A stretch of DNA of 64,000 bases from an uncultured Clostridia bacterium (lineage in GTDB: Bacteria > Bacillota > Clostridia > TANB77 > CAG-508). The position numbers and the translations under genes are program-made. Numbering within the stretch: the first letter of the stretch is position 1; the number at the start of each line of letters is the position of its first letter. Location: positions 103,806 through 167,805 of the forward strand of contig CALXXZ010000004.1 of assembly GCA_944392805.1 (NCBI GenBank). The letters run 5' to 3'. Below the pieces are notes generated by a model. It did no database searches, was not told the origin of the DNA, and saw only the letters and a list, made by a program, of their open reading frames with translations. Below, piece after piece: positions 35,271 through 44,693 of the stretch.

Positions 35271-35696
35271 ATGGAAACTTATACATTTATCTCACATAGT
35301 GAAACTGAAACTATGGATTTAGCTTTTAAGCTAGCAAGTAAATTACATGTTGGAGATGTTGTTGTTTTAACTGGAGATTTAGGTTCAGGAAAAACAAAAT
35401 TTACAGAAGGATTTTTGAAATATTTCAATTTAGATAAAGATATTTCTAGCCCTACTTTTACTATTGTTAATGAATATAAAAATGATGATATAAATATTTA
35501 CCACTTTGATGTTTATCGCTTAAGTGACTCTGATGAGTTTTATGCAATTGGTGGAGATGAATATTTTTCTACAGGTATTTGTCTTATTGAATGGGGAGAA
35601 ATTATTAAAGATGTTCTTCCTGAAAATTATATTCATATTACTTTTGAAAAAGATGCTTCTGATGAAAATATCCGCTATATTAAAATAGTGCACTAA
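35271..35696 (+). CDS. tsaE: tRNA threonylcarbamoyladenosine biosynthesis ATPase
   Basis: Partner of TsaB-TsaD in making t6A37 on ANN-decoding tRNAs. A 141-aa P-loop protein: GDLGSGKTKFTEGF is Walker A, SPTFTIVNEY the conserved switch-like motif, HFDVYRL and LIEWGE further TsaE hallmarks. GGAGG precedes ATG 35271. It stands alone; tsaB and tsaD are not in this window. Confidence 0.95.
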   Translation: METYTFISHSETETMDLAFKLASKLHVGDVVVLTGDLGSGKTKFTEGFLKYFNLDKDISSPTFTIVNEYKNDDINIYHFDVYRLSDSDEFYAIGGDEYFSTGICLIEWGEIIKDVLPENYIHITFEKDASDENIRYIKIVH

Positions 35697-35737
35697 AAAG
35701 GACCGTCCCTTTTAAAAGGGGACGGTCCTCTTTAGTG
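35691..35737. repeat. Dispersed palindromic element, copy B (long hairpin)
   Basis: A near-perfect 47-nt palindrome: CACTAAA ... AGGACCGTCCC, loop TTTTAAAA, GGGACGGTCCT ... TTTAGTG. It shares the GGGAC/GTCCC core with the other copies. It starts over the tsaE stop and ends next to the convergent uppP stop, so it may end both transcripts. Confidence 0.85.
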
Positions 35738-35742
35738 CATTT

Positions 35743-36537
35743 TTAAATTAATGTAATTGCTATAACAATTATTCCAAGTATTACTCTATAGATTGCGAAT
35801 ATTTTAAAGCTTCCTTTTTTCAAATAATTTAATAAGAATTTTATAACCAAAATTCCTGTTAAAAAGCTAAATAAAACTCCAAGAATAAATGCAAGTGATA
35901 GTTCAAATTCTGTAATACTTACTAATACTGCTGCTAATATTATTGGTGTTGACAATAAGAATGAATATTTTGCAGCACTTTCTCTATCTATCTTTAAAGC
36001 TCTTGCTACTGTCATTGTTATTCCTGATCTTGATGTACCAGGAAATGCTGCTGCAATTGCTTGTGATATTCCTATTAAGAATGATTGTTTAAATGTCATA
36101 TCTTCATATTTTACTTCTGATGGTGATTTTTTATCAACTATATATAGCACTATTCCTAATACAATAAGTGCTACAGCAATTAATATCATTTCTATTCCAA
36201 ATTTATCACAAATATATTCTGAAAAGTTATCTAATACTAAACTTACTATTCCTGTTGGTATTGTTACAGCGACTATGTACCAGAAGATTTTACCTTCTGT
36301 AGATTTTTTCTTTTTTACAACTTGTTCATATCCACCTTTTATTAATCCTAACCAATCTTTAAAAAAGAATATTGTTATTGCAAAAAGTGTTCCTAAATGT
36401 AATGCTACATCAAAACTTTCTGGTATGTTCCAATTAAACATCCATGGTATTAAATTTAGATGTGCAGAACTTGATATTGGTAATAATTCTGTTAATCCTT
36501 GAACTATTCCTAAAATTATTGCTTGATAAATTTCCAT
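35743..36537 (-). CDS. uppP: Undecaprenyl-diphosphate phosphatase
   Basis: Recycles the lipid carrier for peptidoglycan and other glycans; also gives bacitracin tolerance. A 264-aa membrane protein with about eight helices. LGIVQGLTELLPISSSAHL holds the catalytic Glu/Ser segment and FPGTSRSGITM the Arg-containing phosphate-binding motif. Length is normal. It lies 31 nt after dpaA. Confidence 0.96.
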   Translation of the reverse strand: MEIYQAIILGIVQGLTELLPISSSAHLNLIPWMFNWNIPESFDVALHLGTLFAITIFFFKDWLGLIKGGYEQVVKKKKSTEGKIFWYIVAVTIPTGIVSLVLDNFSEYICDKFGIEMILIAVALIVLGIVLYIVDKKSPSEVKYEDMTFKQSFLIGISQAIAAAFPGTSRSGITMTVARALKIDRESAAKYSFLLSTPIILAAVLVSITEFELSLAFILGVLFSFLTGILVIKFLLNYLKKGSFKIFAIYRVILGIIVIAITLI

Positions 36538-36568
36538 TTTATTTCTTCCTTTCGTATCTCTTAATTTT

Positions 36569-37444
36569 TTATTTATATATTTCTTTTAAAATATTGTATA
36601 TTGTTTCTTTTATAAATTCTGCTGAAGTTGTTGGTGCTACTTTTCCAGGCAATGACAATGCCCATACAAATTTTAAGTTTCTTTCTTTGACTACTTTTTT
36701 ATCTATTCCTCCAGGGTTTGATGCTAAATCTATTAATAGACATTCTTTTTTTACATATTGTAATCTTTCTTCTGATAGTATTAAATGTGGTACTGTATTT
36801 ATTATTATGTCATAATCTTTCAAATTTTCGCCTATTGTATTTATATTTGTAGCCTTATGCCCATATGCTTGTATCCATGCTAAGTCTTCATCTTTTCTGG
36901 CTGCACAAGTTACTTTTACTGATAACCCTGCTAATTTTCGTGCTAATACTTTTCCTATTCTTCCAAATCCTAATATTAAAACTTCACTTCCATGTAAAAT
37001 TTTATTAGTATTTTCTATGGCAAGTTGAATTGTACCTTCTGCTGTTGCTATTGTGTTTAATACCGCAAGTTCTTCTCTTTTCAATATGTCTATTATTTCT
37101 ATATATTCGTCATTTGCCATTTCATATACATCTGGAGAAATTCCACCTGCAATTAAAACTTTTGCATTTATAACATGCATCATTTCTCTAATTGTTATTT
37201 CCTTTTCACTAAAAGGTGTATTTATTGTTGTTCCATTACTTGAAAATGGTATTGGTCCTATTACTATATCTACATTTTGAATTGTTTTTTTTAGTGTATC
37301 ACATTGTATTATATTACTATTATTTTTTAAGTCTTCTGCATTTTCTAAACCAAAAACATATACTTCATTTTCATCTTGTGCTAGCATTGTTGCTAATTTG
37401 ACTATTCGTAAGTCTCCACCTACAATTGCTACTTTATGTTTCAT
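36569..37444 (-). CDS. dpaA: Dipicolinate synthase subunit A
   Basis: Makes the spore solute dipicolinic acid in the mother cell, together with DpaB. A 291-aa Rossmann protein: VAIVGGDLRIVKLA at the N-terminus, VLILGFGRIGKVLA as the second dinucleotide-binding motif, INTVPHLIL and LIDLASNPGGID typical of DpaA/SpoVFA. ATG 37444 is chosen because GGAGG lies 5 nt before it. dpaB is not adjacent; uppP follows instead. The gene shows that the organism (or its ancestor) forms spores. Confidence 0.92.
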   Translation of the reverse strand: MKHKVAIVGGDLRIVKLATMLAQDENEVYVFGLENAEDLKNNSNIIQCDTLKKTIQNVDIVIGPIPFSSNGTTINTPFSEKEITIREMMHVINAKVLIAGGISPDVYEMANDEYIEIIDILKREELAVLNTIATAEGTIQLAIENTNKILHGSEVLILGFGRIGKVLARKLAGLSVKVTCAARKDEDLAWIQAYGHKATNINTIGENLKDYDIIINTVPHLILSEERLQYVKKECLLIDLASNPGGIDKKVVKERNLKFVWALSLPGKVAPTTSAEFIKETIYNILKEIYK

Positions 37445-37504
37445 ATAAACCTCCATATATATTAAATATATTATTAGTATATTTATTTTGGAGATTTTTA
37501 TGAA

Positions 37505-38728
37505 TTAATCTTCTCTTTCTTTTTGCATTTCTTCTATTTCTAATTGTTTTTTATCTTTTGATGGGAATTTTACATCATTATATCCTATTTTTTTAGTAAT
37601 ATCTGCCATTTCCTCTAAATGTTTTTTAGCTTCAAGTTCTTTTTTAGTTAATTTTTTATTTTTTTCTTCTTCTTCCTCAAATTCCAAGTTAAATGGTATT
37701 GATAATTTTGCAATTATAATTGCAAAAGTTACATCATTTTGTATTTTTTCTACTATTTTTTTAGGGCTTTCTTGTATTGCTACATTTGCATATTTTATTG
37801 CTTTTTCTTTATCTCCTTTAAGAAGACTAATTTTTGCTAATTCTAAATATGCATCAGCACACAATTCTTCATCTTCTGTTGCCTCTAGAAAATATTTTTC
37901 TGCTTCTTCTAATTCTTTATATATTACTGCAATTTCTGCTAAGCTATATTTTGTATTATATATAATTGAATTTAATTCAGCTGCTTTTTCATAACATATT
38001 TTTGCATTTTGAAAATCATTTAACATGGTATATGCTATTCCTAAACTATAATTTAAATCAAAACTTGTTGGACTATATTTTAATGCATCTAAATATACAT
38101 TTACCGCTTCTTTATAATCTTCTTTTTCAATTAATATGTCCCCTAATGCAATACTTGCTTCTACATAATCAGGCTTCTGACTTAGTAAATCTGTAAGAAC
38201 CTGTGATGCTTCATCTTTTTTATTCAAATCTATTAATAAATTTGACATTTTATAATATGAATTATAGTCTTTTTTGTTTATCTCAATTGCTAAAGCATAT
38301 TCATCTACAGCTTTTCTTTGTCCACCTTCTTTTTCATATATCTGTGCTAACAGCTTATGTCCTATATAACTTTCTGGATATTTTGTCACAAGTTTTAATA
38401 AAATATTTTTAGCTTGTTTAGTATTTCCAAACACTAAGCAAATTCTTGCTAAAAAACTATATACAGTTTCAAAAAAACTAGAATTAACTTTTTCTAATAT
38501 AATAATTGCTATTGGTAATATTATAGATAAGCAATAAGTTATTATTTGGATAAATATATTTGGTTCATCTTCTCCAAAAACAACTTCTATAAATTTTATT
38601 GCTATTCCTAGTGCTTCAATTGCAAGTATTGGCACATATCCTGTATCATTTTCTTTTATTAATCGATAAAACATATATACAAATAGTGCAAATGCTATTA
38701 TTATAAATATTAATTGTTCTACTATCAT
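37505..38728 (-). CDS. Membrane-anchored TPR protein
   Basis: A 407-aa protein. Two to three N-terminal membrane helices (about residues 5-20, 35-50, 60-78) are followed by at least six tetratricopeptide repeats (about 95-345, e.g. YVEASIALGDILIEKEDYKEAVNVY). The C-terminal tail is charged and Lys/Glu-rich. It is likely a cytoplasmic-facing scaffold at the membrane; the partner is unknown. It begins 17 nt after the acidic paralogue pair and precedes dpaA by 60 nt, so all may share a transcript. Confidence 0.75.
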   Translation of the reverse strand: MIVEQLIFIIIAFALFVYMFYRLIKENDTGYVPILAIEALGIAIKFIEVVFGEDEPNIFIQIITYCLSIILPIAIIILEKVNSSFFETVYSFLARICLVFGNTKQAKNILLKLVTKYPESYIGHKLLAQIYEKEGGQRKAVDEYALAIEINKKDYNSYYKMSNLLIDLNKKDEASQVLTDLLSQKPDYVEASIALGDILIEKEDYKEAVNVYLDALKYSPTSFDLNYSLGIAYTMLNDFQNAKICYEKAAELNSIIYNTKYSLAEIAVIYKELEEAEKYFLEATEDEELCADAYLELAKISLLKGDKEKAIKYANVAIQESPKKIVEKIQNDVTFAIIIAKLSIPFNLEFEEEEEKNKKLTKKELEAKKHLEEMADITKKIGYNDVKFPSKDKKQLEIEEMQKERED

Positions 38729-38745
38729 CCTTTTACTTCCTTTTT

Positions 38746-39834
38746 TTAATTTCTTCCATTCATTGGTCTATATTGTCCTTCTATTGTATTGTGAACATCT
38801 TCAATTTTTTCTATTAAGTTTGAACCTTCTGCTTTTTGTAATAAACTTTTAAAATAAGGTACACTTACTTTATCTTTTGCTGCTTCTGACATAATTAAAT
38901 GTTCTTCATTAATATTATAGGCATCTATGCTTCTTGAGTCTGTGCTTTTTTCTTCAACTAAGCTGTCATCTCCTTTTCCTTCTTGGCCTTTTAGTTGTCT
39001 TTCTACTCTTTCTCCTGTAGGCATTCTATCTACCATTCCTACTTCTACATATCCATATTGATCAAATGATATAGATATTTCTTTTTCTGGATTTTTTGTT
39101 TCCATTAATGCATGTGGCACTTTTTTCTCAATTTGTTGTCCATCATTATTTACATTATATACTGTTTTCATAGTTACTTTAGCTGGTTCAAATCTTTTGT
39201 CTTTTTGATATTGACCACCATTTTTTTCTATCATTACATATGCTCCTAATTTTTTTGAATATGCAATTCCTCTTTCTTCTACTTTTTTATTACTTTCTCC
39301 TGTTTGTTCATTTAATCTATCATCTTTTATTTTTTTATATCCTTTTAAATCTAAATCTTCATTTTGCAATTCCTCATCTAATTGATCTTCTTGGAGTTCT
39401 TGTCCATTTTCTTGTTCCTCTGATTCTTTATTTTCTTTTTCTCCCTTTTCTTTGCGTTGTATTTTTTGTGACATTCCTTTTAATCTAGTTTTATCTTGTT
39501 CATTTTCTAGCATTAATTCTTCTAAATCTATATTTTCAAAGAATCCTTCTAGTTCTGGTTTTATTTTCAAGTTTCCATCTGCATCTATTGATAACACTTC
39601 AGTTGATGCATCTCCACAATACATATGATAACTAATTTTTCCTTCAGCATTTTTTTCAGTTGTAATAAATACTCCTGAAAAATCCATTTCTCTATTTTTT
39701 ATATCTTTTAATGTAAATTTTTCATAATATTTTACTGTATCTAATTCTCCATCTGTTTCTCTTAATTTTGCTCCTAATTCATTTTCAAATGAACCTAATA
39801 TCTCCAAAATATCTTTTTCATTATTTTTTTCCAT
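38746..39834 (-). CDS. Acidic protein of unknown function, paralogue 2
   Basis: A 362-aa soluble protein with no signal or membrane segment. It shares an N-terminal domain (about 1-115, YYEKFTLKDIK ... GVFITTEKNAEGK) and a middle domain (about 180-285, AYSKKLGAYVMIEKNGG ... EKKVPHALMETKN ... GYVEVGMVDRMP) with the gene directly upstream. The linker between them is highly acidic and Glu/Gln-rich. The C-terminal ~60 aa are helical. No catalytic residues are apparent and I do not recognise the family. AAGGAG precedes the ATG; 21 nt after paralogue 1. Confidence 0.6.
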   Translation of the reverse strand: MEKNNEKDILEILGSFENELGAKLRETDGELDTVKYYEKFTLKDIKNREMDFSGVFITTEKNAEGKISYHMYCGDASTEVLSIDADGNLKIKPELEGFFENIDLEELMLENEQDKTRLKGMSQKIQRKEKGEKENKESEEQENGQELQEDQLDEELQNEDLDLKGYKKIKDDRLNEQTGESNKKVEERGIAYSKKLGAYVMIEKNGGQYQKDKRFEPAKVTMKTVYNVNNDGQQIEKKVPHALMETKNPEKEISISFDQYGYVEVGMVDRMPTGERVERQLKGQEGKGDDSLVEEKSTDSRSIDAYNINEEHLIMSEAAKDKVSVPYFKSLLQKAEGSNLIEKIEDVHNTIEGQYRPMNGRN

Positions 39835-39855
39835 AATTTTTTCTCCTTGTTAATT

Positions 39856-41001
39856 TTAACGTTCTCGTTCACTATCTTCTTCTCGTTTTTTTTCTAATTC
39901 TTCATGAACGATCTGTATTTTTTCTTCCAATGTACGGTCATTTGGGATTTTTTCCAATTCATCTTTGAATTTCTCTACTGTGGTACCAGCTTTTTGAGCT
40001 TCTTCTTTGATTATTTCCTCTTCTTCTGATGTGTAAATTCTTTGATCATCCTGTAAGTCATTTATATTATTCACTTCTTTATTTTTTTCATCTAATTCTT
40101 CATTATATTTATGTATTAATCCATGTATTTCTTCTTGTCCATATCTAGCTTTTAAATCTTCTAATTGTTTAGTTCTTTGTGCACTTAAATCTTCCCCATC
40201 TTCTCTTAATTGCATTTCTACTCTTTCATTACATGGTAGTACATCTACTATTCCAGTTTCTATATATCCATGTTCTCCAATTGTTATAGAAATTTCTTTA
40301 TCATCATTATTTTTTAATTGCATTAATGCATGTGGTACTTTTTTCTCAATTTCTTTTCCATCTTCATTAATACTTATTATTGTTTCTATCGTTGGAATTG
40401 CTGGTTCTATTTCTTCTACTTGTTGTAATTTACCATCTACTTCTTCTACTATTACAAATGCATTTAATTTTTTTGAATATCCAGTTCCCTTTGTGTCTGC
40501 ATTTGGTGAAAATACTCCTGGTAATTCTGTTTCTAAATTTTTATCTTTTATTTCTCTAAAACCTGTTATTCCCAAATCTTCTAAGCCTGGTTTTGTTTCT
40601 TGCTCTGGTTGTTTTTGTAATTTTTCTTCAATTTCTTCTGGTTCGGCTTTTTCTGAAATACCTTTTAGTCTTCCTTCTTGTTCATCATTTTGTTTTATAG
40701 CTTCTGAAAAATCGATTTCTTCAAAAAACATTTCTAGTTCCGGTGTTATCATTATATTATTTTGTTCATCTACTGATAAAACTTGATGTGAAGGATCTCC
40801 ATCATATAAATTAATACTTCTATTTCCTTCTGCATCAACCTCTGTTGTTACAAAAACTCCTAAAAATTCAATATCTTTAATTCCATTTATTTTAAATTTT
40901 TCATAATATTTTACTTGTTCTAACTGACCGTTAGTTTCTTGTAATTTTTTATTTAATTCTTTCTCAAATGTAGACAAAATTAAAAGTGTTTTTTCTTCCA
41001 T
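39856..41001 (-). CDS. Acidic protein of unknown function, paralogue 1
   Basis: A 381-aa tandem paralogue of the next gene. Shared blocks: YYEKFKINGIKDI and GVFVTTEVDAEGN in the N-terminal domain, GYSKKLNAFVIVEEVDGK, EKKVPHALMQLKN and GYIETGIVDVLP in the middle domain. Between them is a Glu/Pro/Lys-rich linker, and the C-terminal part (about 280-381) is a charged helical region. It is unrecognised. It starts 13 nt after rimO, so it rides on the pth-rng-rimO transcript. Confidence 0.6.
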   Translation of the reverse strand: MEEKTLLILSTFEKELNKKLQETNGQLEQVKYYEKFKINGIKDIEFLGVFVTTEVDAEGNRSINLYDGDPSHQVLSVDEQNNIMITPELEMFFEEIDFSEAIKQNDEQEGRLKGISEKAEPEEIEEKLQKQPEQETKPGLEDLGITGFREIKDKNLETELPGVFSPNADTKGTGYSKKLNAFVIVEEVDGKLQQVEEIEPAIPTIETIISINEDGKEIEKKVPHALMQLKNNDDKEISITIGEHGYIETGIVDVLPCNERVEMQLREDGEDLSAQRTKQLEDLKARYGQEEIHGLIHKYNEELDEKNKEVNNINDLQDDQRIYTSEEEEIIKEEAQKAGTTVEKFKDELEKIPNDRTLEEKIQIVHEELEKKREEDSERER

Positions 41002-41014
41002 ATTTTTATCTCCT

Positions 41015-42373
41015 TTAAATTATTTTTCCTATTAAATCATAATTTTCTACTTCTTTTATTTTCGCCTTTATAAACTGATTTTGTAAATTTTTACTAGATT
41101 CGTTTTCTATATATATTATTCCATCAATTTCTGGTACATCTTGCTTTGTTCTTCCAATTAAATATTTATCATCAAATGTTTTTCCTTCAATTAAAACTTC
41201 ATATTCTTTGCCAATTTTTGTTTCAAGATTTTCTTTTGATATTTGTTGTTGTTCTTTCATTATTTTGTTATATCTTGATTTCTTTGTGTTTTTATTTATT
41301 TGATTAGGCAATTTTGCAGCTGGGGTTCCATCTTCTTTTGAATACATAAATGTTCCTAATTTATCAAATCTGGCTTTTTTAATAAATTCATATAATTCAT
41401 CAAAATCAGCTTCCGTTTCACCTGGAAATCCTACAATTAAACTTGTTCTTAATGTAACATCTGGAATTTCTTTTCTTAATTTTTCAATCAATTCTTCTAT
41501 CTGCTTTTTATTTGTTTTTCTATTCATTCTTTTTAATACTGTATCTGAAATATGTTGTATTGGAATATCAAAATATTTACATATTTTTTCATTTTGTTTA
41601 ACTTCTTTAATTAATTCATCTGTAATTCCTTCAGGATAAGTATATAAAAATCTAATCCATTTAATTTCTGGTATTTTAGATATTTCATGCAATAGCTCTG
41701 CTAATTTTGATTCTCCATATATATCTGTACCATATTTGGTTGTATCTTGTGCTATTACTATTATTTCTTTTATTCCTTTTTGTGCTAATATTTTAGCTTC
41801 TTCTAAAATATCTTCCATTTTTCTACTTACAAATGTTCCTCTTATATATGGAATTGCACAATATGTACACCTGTTACTACATCCTTCTCCAATTTTTAGA
41901 TATGCATAATTCTGCCCTGTTGTTATTTCTCTTCTATTATATTCTTCTGATGTTAACATTGGCAGTGCTCTCATTTCTGATATTTTTGTAATTGGATCTG
42001 TTGTACTTATTTCTATTGAGTCTTCTTTTATTAATTTTTCAATTTTGCGCCATAATTTGTCATATTCATCTATTTTTATGAATAAATCTACTTCTGGTAA
42101 TTCTCTTATTAATTCTTCATAATATCTTTGTACTAGACATCCCATTACTATCAAGTATTTGCAATTATCTTTTTTATATTCTGCCATTTCTAATATTGTG
42201 TTTATTGCTTCTTCTTTTGCACTTTCTATAAACCCACATGTGTTGATTACTATAATTTCTGCTTCTTCTGGGTCGTTTACTATTTTATAATTATTTTTTT
42301 TGAAATGTCCTATTGTTATTTCTGTGTCTATTAAATTTTTACTACATCCTAGTGATACAAATCCTACTTTCAT
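41015..42373 (-). CDS. rimO: Ribosomal protein S12 methylthiotransferase
   Basis: Adds a methylthio group to an Asp of S12. A 452-aa radical-SAM methylthiotransferase. The N-terminal UPF0004 domain has cysteines at SLGCSKNLIDTE, NTCGF and VMGCLVQ; the radical SAM cluster is CSNRCTYCAIP; a C-terminal TRAM domain (GKEYEVLIEGK ...) binds RNA. SLGCSKNLVD-type wording favours RimO over MiaB. A dispersed palindrome lies just upstream; AGAAAGGAAG precedes the ATG. Confidence 0.95.
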   Translation of the reverse strand: MKVGFVSLGCSKNLIDTEITIGHFKKNNYKIVNDPEEAEIIVINTCGFIESAKEEAINTILEMAEYKKDNCKYLIVMGCLVQRYYEELIRELPEVDLFIKIDEYDKLWRKIEKLIKEDSIEISTTDPITKISEMRALPMLTSEEYNRREITTGQNYAYLKIGEGCSNRCTYCAIPYIRGTFVSRKMEDILEEAKILAQKGIKEIIVIAQDTTKYGTDIYGESKLAELLHEISKIPEIKWIRFLYTYPEGITDELIKEVKQNEKICKYFDIPIQHISDTVLKRMNRKTNKKQIEELIEKLRKEIPDVTLRTSLIVGFPGETEADFDELYEFIKKARFDKLGTFMYSKEDGTPAAKLPNQINKNTKKSRYNKIMKEQQQISKENLETKIGKEYEVLIEGKTFDDKYLIGRTKQDVPEIDGIIYIENESSKNLQNQFIKAKIKEVENYDLIGKII

Positions 42374-42387
42374 ATTCTTCCTTTCTG

Positions 42388-42431
42388 GGAAATTTGGGAA
42401 ATTTGGGGACAGTCCCCTTTTTTCCCTTTTT
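42388..42431. repeat. Dispersed palindromic element, copy C
   Basis: Core GGGGAC-A-GTCCCC at 42406-42418. Two GGGAAATTT units lie on the left (42388 on) and TTTTTTCCC on the right. It occupies the rng-rimO gap. Confidence 0.85.
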
Positions 42432-42434
42432 CTC

Positions 42435-43604
42435 CTAACTATTATGACTGCAAATGTGTTTTCTTGTCATTTCCATCAAATTAAGCTTTGTAAATCCTTC
42501 TACTTGTGTTTTAGCTCTATCTTGTTTTAATACTTCTTTTAACAATTTTTCTATTTTCTCTTTGTTTTCTTCTTTTTTCATATCTATATAATCTATAACA
42601 ATTATTCCACCTATATCTCTCAATCGTAATTGTTTTGCAATTTCTATTGTTGCGTCATAATTTACTTTATATATTGTTTCTTCTAATGTACTTTTTCCTG
42701 TATATTTCCCTGAATTTACATCTATTGCAACTAACGCTTCTGTTGCATCTATTGTTATAAATCCTCCACAATTTAGCCAAATTTTTCTTTGTTTTATTTT
42801 ATCTATTTGTTTTTGTAAATCATATTTTTCTATTAAATCTTCTTTTGATATTTCTATTTTTAAGTCTTTTTCGCCTAATTTTTTTATTGACTCATAATCT
42901 TCTAAATCATTTACTTCTATTTTTTCTAATTGCTTTTCTGACATATCTATTATGATTTTTTCTATTATACTTGGGCTACTATAAATTAATTGTGGCTCAT
43001 TATTTGTTTTATTAAATTTTTCTAATATTTGTACCCACTTTTTGTTTAGTTTTTCTAAATCTTTTAGAATTTCTTGTTCTTGTTTACCTTCTCCTGCTGT
43101 TCTAATAATCGCTCCTGTATTTTCTGGTAAATTATTTTTTATAATTTTAATTAATCTTTCTCTTTCTTCTTCATTTTCTATTTTTTGTGAAATTGTTACT
43201 ATTTTTGTATTAGGCATCAATATTACATATTTTCCTGTTAATTTAATATGTTTTGATATTCTTGCTCCTTTTTTGTCATTACTATCTTTTTGTACTTGTA
43301 CCAGTATTTTTTCGCCTGTTTTTACTACATCTTTTATTTTTTCATCTTTTCTTTTTTCTACTTTTTCATCAACTTGTATTACTAAGTCTTTTACATGTAT
43401 AAAACTACTTTTTTCTAATCCTATGTCTACAAATGCTGCTTGCATTCCTGGCACTATATCTTTTACAATTCCTGAATATATATTTCCTTCATTTCTTGCT
43501 TTTATACTGTCTTCACTTTCTTCATAAAATTCTACTAGTTTTCCATTTTCTACTACACAGATTGTCTTTATATTATCTTTTTTATTTACTATTAATTCTA
43601 TCAT
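42435..43604 (-). CDS. rng: Ribonuclease E/G family endoribonuclease, short C-terminus
   Basis: An RNA-processing and decay enzyme of 389 aa. An S1-like domain (NIYSGIVKDIVPGMQAAFVDIG, about residues 37-130) is followed by the RNase E/G catalytic part, with WLNCGGFITIDATEALVAIDVNSG and GGIIVIDYIDMK for the metal-binding Asp residues. KTQVEGFTKLNLMEMTRKH is the conserved end of the core. The chain then stops at ICSHNS, without the CPxC zinc-link and small domain found in typical RNase G. A dispersed palindrome begins 4 nt after the stop, so the 3' end may have been cut by it. Confidence 0.85.
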   Translation of the reverse strand: MIELIVNKKDNIKTICVVENGKLVEFYEESEDSIKARNEGNIYSGIVKDIVPGMQAAFVDIGLEKSSFIHVKDLVIQVDEKVEKRKDEKIKDVVKTGEKILVQVQKDSNDKKGARISKHIKLTGKYVILMPNTKIVTISQKIENEEERERLIKIIKNNLPENTGAIIRTAGEGKQEQEILKDLEKLNKKWVQILEKFNKTNNEPQLIYSSPSIIEKIIIDMSEKQLEKIEVNDLEDYESIKKLGEKDLKIEISKEDLIEKYDLQKQIDKIKQRKIWLNCGGFITIDATEALVAIDVNSGKYTGKSTLEETIYKVNYDATIEIAKQLRLRDIGGIIVIDYIDMKKEENKEKIEKLLKEVLKQDRAKTQVEGFTKLNLMEMTRKHICSHNS

Positions 43605-43616
43605 CTTTTTGCCTTT

Positions 43617-44174
43617 CTAATTAAATTTGTTCATTGCATGGTCCATCCCTTTTTGCAAGATGTCTATTACTGCTTCTTTTGCTTTTTCTACTCCTTCTTC
43701 TAGTTTTCTTAATTCTTCTTCTGGAACATGTCCTATTACATAGTTTATTTGGTCATGTTCATGTGTTGGTCTTCCTATTCCAATTCGGATCCTTGGAAAT
43801 TCTTGTGTTTGTATTTCTGATATTATTGATTTCATTCCATTATGACTTCCTGCACTACCTTGTTTTCTTATTTTGATTTTTCCTGGTTCTACATCCATGT
43901 CATCATATATTATTATCATTTTTTCTTTTTCTATTTTATAAAATTCAAAAAATTCTTTTGCGCATTTTCCACTTAAGTTCATATATGTTTGTGGTTTTAC
44001 TAGTATCACTTTTTCTCCTTCTATATTTCCACTTCCATATATTCCATTGAATTTTGTTTTTTTCATTTCTATTTCATATTTTTCAGCGATTTTATTTATT
44101 GCGTTAAAACCCATATTATGTCTTGTTTTGCTATATTCTGCTTCTGGATTTCCCAATCCTATTATTAAATACAT
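43617..44174 (-). CDS. pth: Peptidyl-tRNA hydrolase
   Basis: Frees tRNA from peptidyl-tRNA dropped by ribosomes. A 185-aa enzyme with GLGNPEAEYSKTRHNMGF (catalytic Asn and His), KPQTYMNLSG and IIYDDMDVEPGKIKIR as hallmark motifs, plus GSAGSHNGMKSI. Length is typical. It lies 12 nt before rng in the transcript pth-rng-rimO. Confidence 0.97.
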   Translation of the reverse strand: MYLIIGLGNPEAEYSKTRHNMGFNAINKIAEKYEIEMKKTKFNGIYGSGNIEGEKVILVKPQTYMNLSGKCAKEFFEFYKIEKEKMIIIYDDMDVEPGKIKIRKQGSAGSHNGMKSIISEIQTQEFPRIRIGIGRPTHEHDQINYVIGHVPEEELRKLEEGVEKAKEAVIDILQKGMDHAMNKFN

Positions 44175-44263
44175 TTTATTCCTCTTTCTTATTTTTTTAT
44201 TCCTAATTATTTTACCTTGTTTTTCTTATTTTTTCAAGTATTTACACTAAAAAAGATTATACA

Positions 44264-44287
44264 ACAAAAAATGCCCCTTTCGGGGCA
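44264..44287 (-). terminator. spoVG terminator
   Basis: Minus-strand GCCCC-GAAA-GGGGC hairpin with a stable tetraloop, followed by ATTTTTTG, right after the spoVG stop. Confidence 0.9.
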
Positions 44288-44293
44288 AATTTA

Positions 44294-44566
44294 TTATTCT
44301 GCTGATTCTTCTGTTTCAGGAGCATCATAAGCTTCTAATATAGCTTTTTGAATTTTCTCTCTTGTTTCAGCATTGATTGGATGAGCTATGTCTTTGAATT
44401 CTCCGTTTGGAGTTTTTCTGCTTGGCATAGCAATGAATAATCCGTTTTGACTTTCGATAACTTTGATATCATGGATAACAAATTCATTATCGAATGTTAC
44501 AGAAGCAACAGCTTTCATTCTGTTCTCTGAATTTACTTTTCTTAAACGTACGTCTGTTATTTGCAT
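44294..44566 (-). CDS. spoVG: Septation/regulatory RNA-binding protein SpoVG
   Basis: A 90-aa protein of the SpoVG family, a nucleic-acid-binding regulator of sporulation, division and surface factors. [20 protein letters not shown] and [20 protein letters not shown] are strongly diagnostic. ATG 44566 is used because GGAGG lies upstream at suitable spacing and MQITDVRLR is the usual N-terminus. Single-gene unit with a GC-rich terminator. Confidence 0.95.
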   Translation of the reverse strand: MQITDVRLRKVNSENRMKAVASVTFDNEFVIHDIKVIESQNGLFIAMPSRKTPNGEFKDIAHPINAETREKIQKAILEAYDAPETEESAE

Positions 44567-44693
44567 CGTGTGCACCTCCACTGTTTTATTAAAATTTGTA
44601 CATATATGTATTTTGATTCTTATGTACTATTATATTATTCTACACATAAATTTTTTTTCCCTCTTTTTTTTACATTTTTTTATTTATTATTTT

